Part shown: positions 61,138 to 64,000 of the stretch, piece by piece
Numbering within the stretch: the first letter of the stretch is position 1
Layout of the letters: each line of letters starts with the position of its first letter
Assembly (NCBI GenBank): GCA_028826165.1
Contig: JAPDFW010000122.1
Location: 101,248 to 165,247, forward strand
Origin: Anaeramoeba ignava
Lineage: Eukaryota; Metamonada; Anaeramoebidae
Reading direction: 5' to 3'
Length of the DNA stretch: 64,000 bases
The notes under the pieces: generated by a model
The model's database searches: none
What the model was told of the DNA's origin: nothing
What the model saw: the letters and a program-made list of their open reading frames with translations, nothing else
Position numbers and translations under genes: made by a program

Positions 61138-64000
61138 ATGGCAGAAAATAACCCAATAGTAATAGTTTTTATTGGAGGAGAACAATCTTCAAAGCATGAT
61201 TTTCTTGATTTTGAAAGAAGACAACAAATTCTTGGAAAACTTTCACCTTCAAATTTTTCACCTTTTGAAATAACAATCACAACTAAAGACAAAACAAGAA
61301 CAATAAGAATAATTGATGCCCCAACAAAAGAAACTGAAAAGCAAGAAAGAGACGAATTATTAGCGCAAACTGATATTATTGTTGTTTGTTTTTCACTAGT
61401 TTCTCAATCAAGTTATGATGAAGTTGAAAATGTTTTAATAAAAGAAGTTAATAATTTGGAAAAGAAAGTACCTACTTTTTTACTTGGAATTGGGACTGAT
61501 TTGAGAAATAGTGAAGATGTATTAAGCAAACTTTCTTCAAATCCCATTTCAGAAGAACAAGGAAAAGAACTTGCAAAAAAAATATCTGCAAAATCTTATT
61601 TTGAATGTGAATTATTTGGAAGAAATCAATTACAAATAATTAAGGATTTTATTGAAATTTTGGATGAAGAATTAAAAGAAGAAAATTTAAAAGAAGAAAA
61701 TTTAAAAGAAGAAAATTTAAAAGAAAATAATTTAAAAGAAGAAAATTTAAAAGAAAATAATTCAGAAGATAATTCAGAAGATGAAAAATTAGAGGAACAA
61801 AAACCTTTATCTATTAGTATTGAATCGCAAATTTATAACAACGAATTGATAATTGGAGAAAGTGCAAATAACCTCCCATATTTTAATGATTTAATTGAAT
61901 CAGAATTAAAAGCAAAAGAATCAATAAGACCAATTTCCGAAACAAAAAAATATAAAGTTATTGAAAAGAATATTATGCTTATTTCTGAAAGTATCGATTT
62001 TGCAATTGATTTTGCTGATACTTTCTTATTGATTTCTGATTCTCAAACTTATCTTCAACAAGATACAAACGATTTAAAAAATTTCTCAATTTCAATTCAA
62101 ATTTCAAATTCAACTTTAAATATCCATTTATTTTGTGTAGATTTAAATCAAGAAATTGAAAAAGATGAAAATCTTAAAAACATTGATACGTTTATGATTT
62201 TTTTTAATTCGGAGACAAAGGATCAACATTCAAAAATATTAAATTTCTGGAGAACAATTTTACTTCCTCTTCCAAATGAATATTTAATGGCAGTAATTAA
62301 TATCGATCCAAATGGTCAATCTTATAATGATAAAAAAGAACTTTTTTCTCAAAATTTGAAATTGGCTAAATTTGCAGCAGAAATAAAATCTTCTCATTTT
62401 TTCCAGATTAATTCTTGTACAAATGTAAATGATGTTGCAAAAGTTATGATTGAAATTTTAGCTGCTCAATTCCAAAATCTTTCAACCTTAAAATCAGAAT
62501 TACATCAAATTGTATTTAATGAGGAAATTAAGGATATGCAAAGAAAAAAAGAAGAACTTTTAGAGTTATCTTTAGTAAATTGAAAACAAATTTAATTGAA
62601 ACAATTTAATTCAAAAACAATTTAATTCAAAACAATTTTAATTCGAAAACAAATTTAATTCAAAACAAATTTAATTCAAAAACAATTTTAATTTAATTCA
62701 AAACAAATTTAATTCAAACAAATTTAATTCAAAACAAATTTAATTCAAAACAAATTTAATTCAAAACAAATTTAATTCAAAAACAATTTAATTCAAAATT
62801 TAATTCAAAACAAATTTAATTCAAAACAAATTTAATTCAAAACAAATTTTAATTCAAAACAAATTTAATTCAAAACAATTTAATTCAAAACAAATTTAAT
62901 TCAAAACAAATTTAATTCAAAAACAAATTTAATTCAAAACAAATTTAATTCAAAACAAATTTAATTCAAAACAATTTTAATTCAAAACAAATTTAATTCA
63001 AAAACAAATTTAATTTAATTCAAAACAATTTTAATTCAAAACAAATTTAATTCAAAACAAATTTAATTCTAAAACAAATTTTAATTCAAAACAAATTTAA
63101 TTCAAAACAATTTTAATTCAAAACAAAATTAATTCAAAACAAATTTAATTAAATTAATTCGAAAAAACTTAGGGAAAAAATGAATTGCATACAAAAATTT
63201 TACAAATTTGTAATACAGAAGATTTATTATCAACATTAAACAAAACAAAAAATCCAGATATAAGAATGGTATTCTTTAATTATTAAATATAATTTAATAT
63301 AATTTATTTAAATTCTTTATAATTTAGAAAGTAAGAAAAATATTTACTTAATTAATTAATATTTTTATTTATATATATTGATTATTTATGATTAGAATGT
63401 AAATTTTATAAAAAAGTTTTAATTTAAATTTGAATTTAATTTGATTCAAAATATTTTCCTTCTTTTTTTTTAAAAAAAATAAGAAAATGACTGGTTTGCA
63501 TCTTGCTTGTTTACATAATTCTCAAATTGATGTTATTAGAATTTTAGTAATTTCTGGAGCAGATGTTAATGCATTAGATGTAAAATAACAAAAATAATTA
63601 AGAAAATTTTAAAATTTTATTAAAATTATCTTAATTATTTATTTAGAGAGTAAATTTAATAAAATTTTTGATTTTTCAAATTAATTTATTTTGATAAACA
63701 AAATTAATTTTAAAAGAGAGTAAAAATAATGAAATTTTTCATTTCGAAATTTTATTATTTATTAAAATAATTATTTTTATAAATTTTTCTTTTTTTAAAA
63801 AATGAAATTATAAAAGAACAAAACACCTCTTCATTACGCTTGTGAAAATCAAGTTAGTTTTGAAATTATTCAATATTTACTTGATAAAGGATCTGATCCA
63901 AATTTAAAATCAGTAAATTAAAATTAAAATTAAAATTAAAATTATAACTAAAATCAAAAATTAAAATTAAATAGAATGTAAATTTTTTTGGATTTGGAAT
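61138..64000 (+). CDS. Tandem pseudo-Rho GTPase with C-terminal ankyrin repeats, truncated by the window edge
   Basis: Exon 1 (61138-62574) encodes two GTPase-like folds. The first (1-180) is clearly Rho-derived: LLAQTDIIVVCFSLVSQSSY, FLLGIGTDLRN and ISEEQGKELAKKI. Its P-loop is IGGEQSSKHDF, lacking the GKS/T, and DAP-T replaces DTAG, so it is probably nucleotide-blind. Residues 182-215 are KEENL repeats. A second degenerate fold occupies about 270-460. The apparent stop after LSLV lies past a GTAAAT donor at 62575. The next exon, 63173-63268, begins GKNELHTKILQICNTEDLLS in phase 0 and starts ankyrin repeats. Further exons at 63484-63579 (TGLHLACLHN...GADVNALD) and 63817-63912 (TPLHYACENQ...GSDPNLKS) are each 96 nt. 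Candidate 3-nt exons lie between them. The gene continues beyond 64000. Confidence 0.75.
62575..63172. repeat. CAAATTTAATTCAAAA repeat intron
   Basis: The donor is GTAAAT at 62575 and the acceptor ACTTAG at 63167-63172. Inside is a 15-17-bp repeat, AATTCAAAACAAATTT, with almost no G. No ATG or 3-nt exon candidate is visible inside it, which supports exon A being spliced to the upstream GTPase exon. Confidence 0.75.
63328..63398 (+). other. Two candidate 3-nt exons (AAA, AAT) in the first ankyrin intron
   Basis: 63328-63330 is AAA flanked by TTTAG and GTAAGA. 63396-63398 is AAT flanked by ATTAG and GTAAAT. Both sit in the 215-base intron between the 96-nt exons at 63173 and 63484. They would add Lys-Asn in frame between DIRM and KMTGLHLAC. 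Splice-site quality equals that of ordinary introns in this window. Not proven without transcripts. Confidence 0.55.
63647..63719 (+). other. Two candidate 3-nt exons (AGA, AGA) in the second ankyrin intron
   Basis: 63647-63649 and 63717-63719 are each AGA, flanked by AG and by GTAAAT or GTAAAA. They lie between exon 63484-63579, ending NALD, and exon 63817-63912, starting NKTPLH. Including both gives D-R-R-N-K-T-P-L-H, which restores the canonical ankyrin D-x-x-G-x-T-P-L-H spacing that is otherwise two residues short. Confidence 0.6.
63975..63977 (+). other. Candidate 3-nt exon (AAT) in the third ankyrin intron
   Basis: AAT flanked by ATAG and GTAAAT, 62 bases after the 96-nt exon that ends PNLKS. 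It repeats the AGAATGTAAATTTT context of the AAT at 63396. A second partner, if present, lies beyond the window edge. Confidence 0.5.

Overview
The window is about 85% A+T nuclear DNA from a eukaryote. Almost every gene is interrupted by GT-AG introns, and the space between and inside genes is filled with locus-specific short tandem repeats. A full-length pyruvate:ferredoxin oxidoreductase (PFOR), an RCC1-BTB protein, a BTB-BACK-TLDc protein, a THH1/TOM1-like 7TM protein, and Asn/Gln/Glu-rich tracts in many proteins suggest a free-living anaerobic amoeboid protist. An Anaeramoeba-like organism is my best guess; an archamoeba is the alternative. This is inference, because no rRNA is present. 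No tRNA, rRNA or CRISPR array was seen.

Layout. 1-2113 is an 11-bp repeat array. Then come a Ras GTPase (+), an LRMDA-like LRR protein (+), a CS-domain/Sel1 tail-anchored protein (+), PFOR (-, 8 exons), RCC1-BTB (-) and a divergent TOM1-like 7TM gene (+) with a 3.1-kb repeat intron. These are followed by ER glucosidase II alpha (+), proteasome ATPase RPT1/PSMC2 (+), BTB-BACK-TLDc (+), meiotic MSH4 carrying an intein (-), an NT-C2/dilute-domain protein (+), a SIN3-like corepressor (+), PIG-P (+) and an unidentified coiled-coil protein (-). The right end holds an SMCR8-like DENN protein (-), a GPR107/108-like receptor (-), a UCH deubiquitinase (+), a GSKIP-like protein (+), a USP48-like deubiquitinase (-), and a tandem pseudo-Rho GTPase fused to ankyrin repeats (+) that runs off the edge. 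The gene content is housekeeping: protein quality control, ER glycoprotein and GPI assembly, signalling, chromatin, meiosis and anaerobic energy metabolism. Neighbours are not functionally clustered. I built exon models by hand; nearly all are phase-consistent and follow family alignments.

The most unusual observations are these. (1) An intein of about 368 codons splits the Walker A motif of MSH4; it has Hint blocks, a degenerate LAGLIDADG region and a one-base frameshift. (2) The ankyrin gene at the right end is built from exons of exactly 96 nt, separated by introns that each contain two candidate 3-nt exons; adding these restores the ankyrin D-x-x-G-x-T spacing. (3) Two introns (RPT1 intron 5 and the SIN3 intron upstream of its Sin3-corepressor exon) contain colinear, decaying copies of the exon immediately downstream, dissolving into the local repeat. 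(4) A T-run/CA element lies just upstream of most start codons. (5) One gene appears to have a first coding exon consisting only of ATG.
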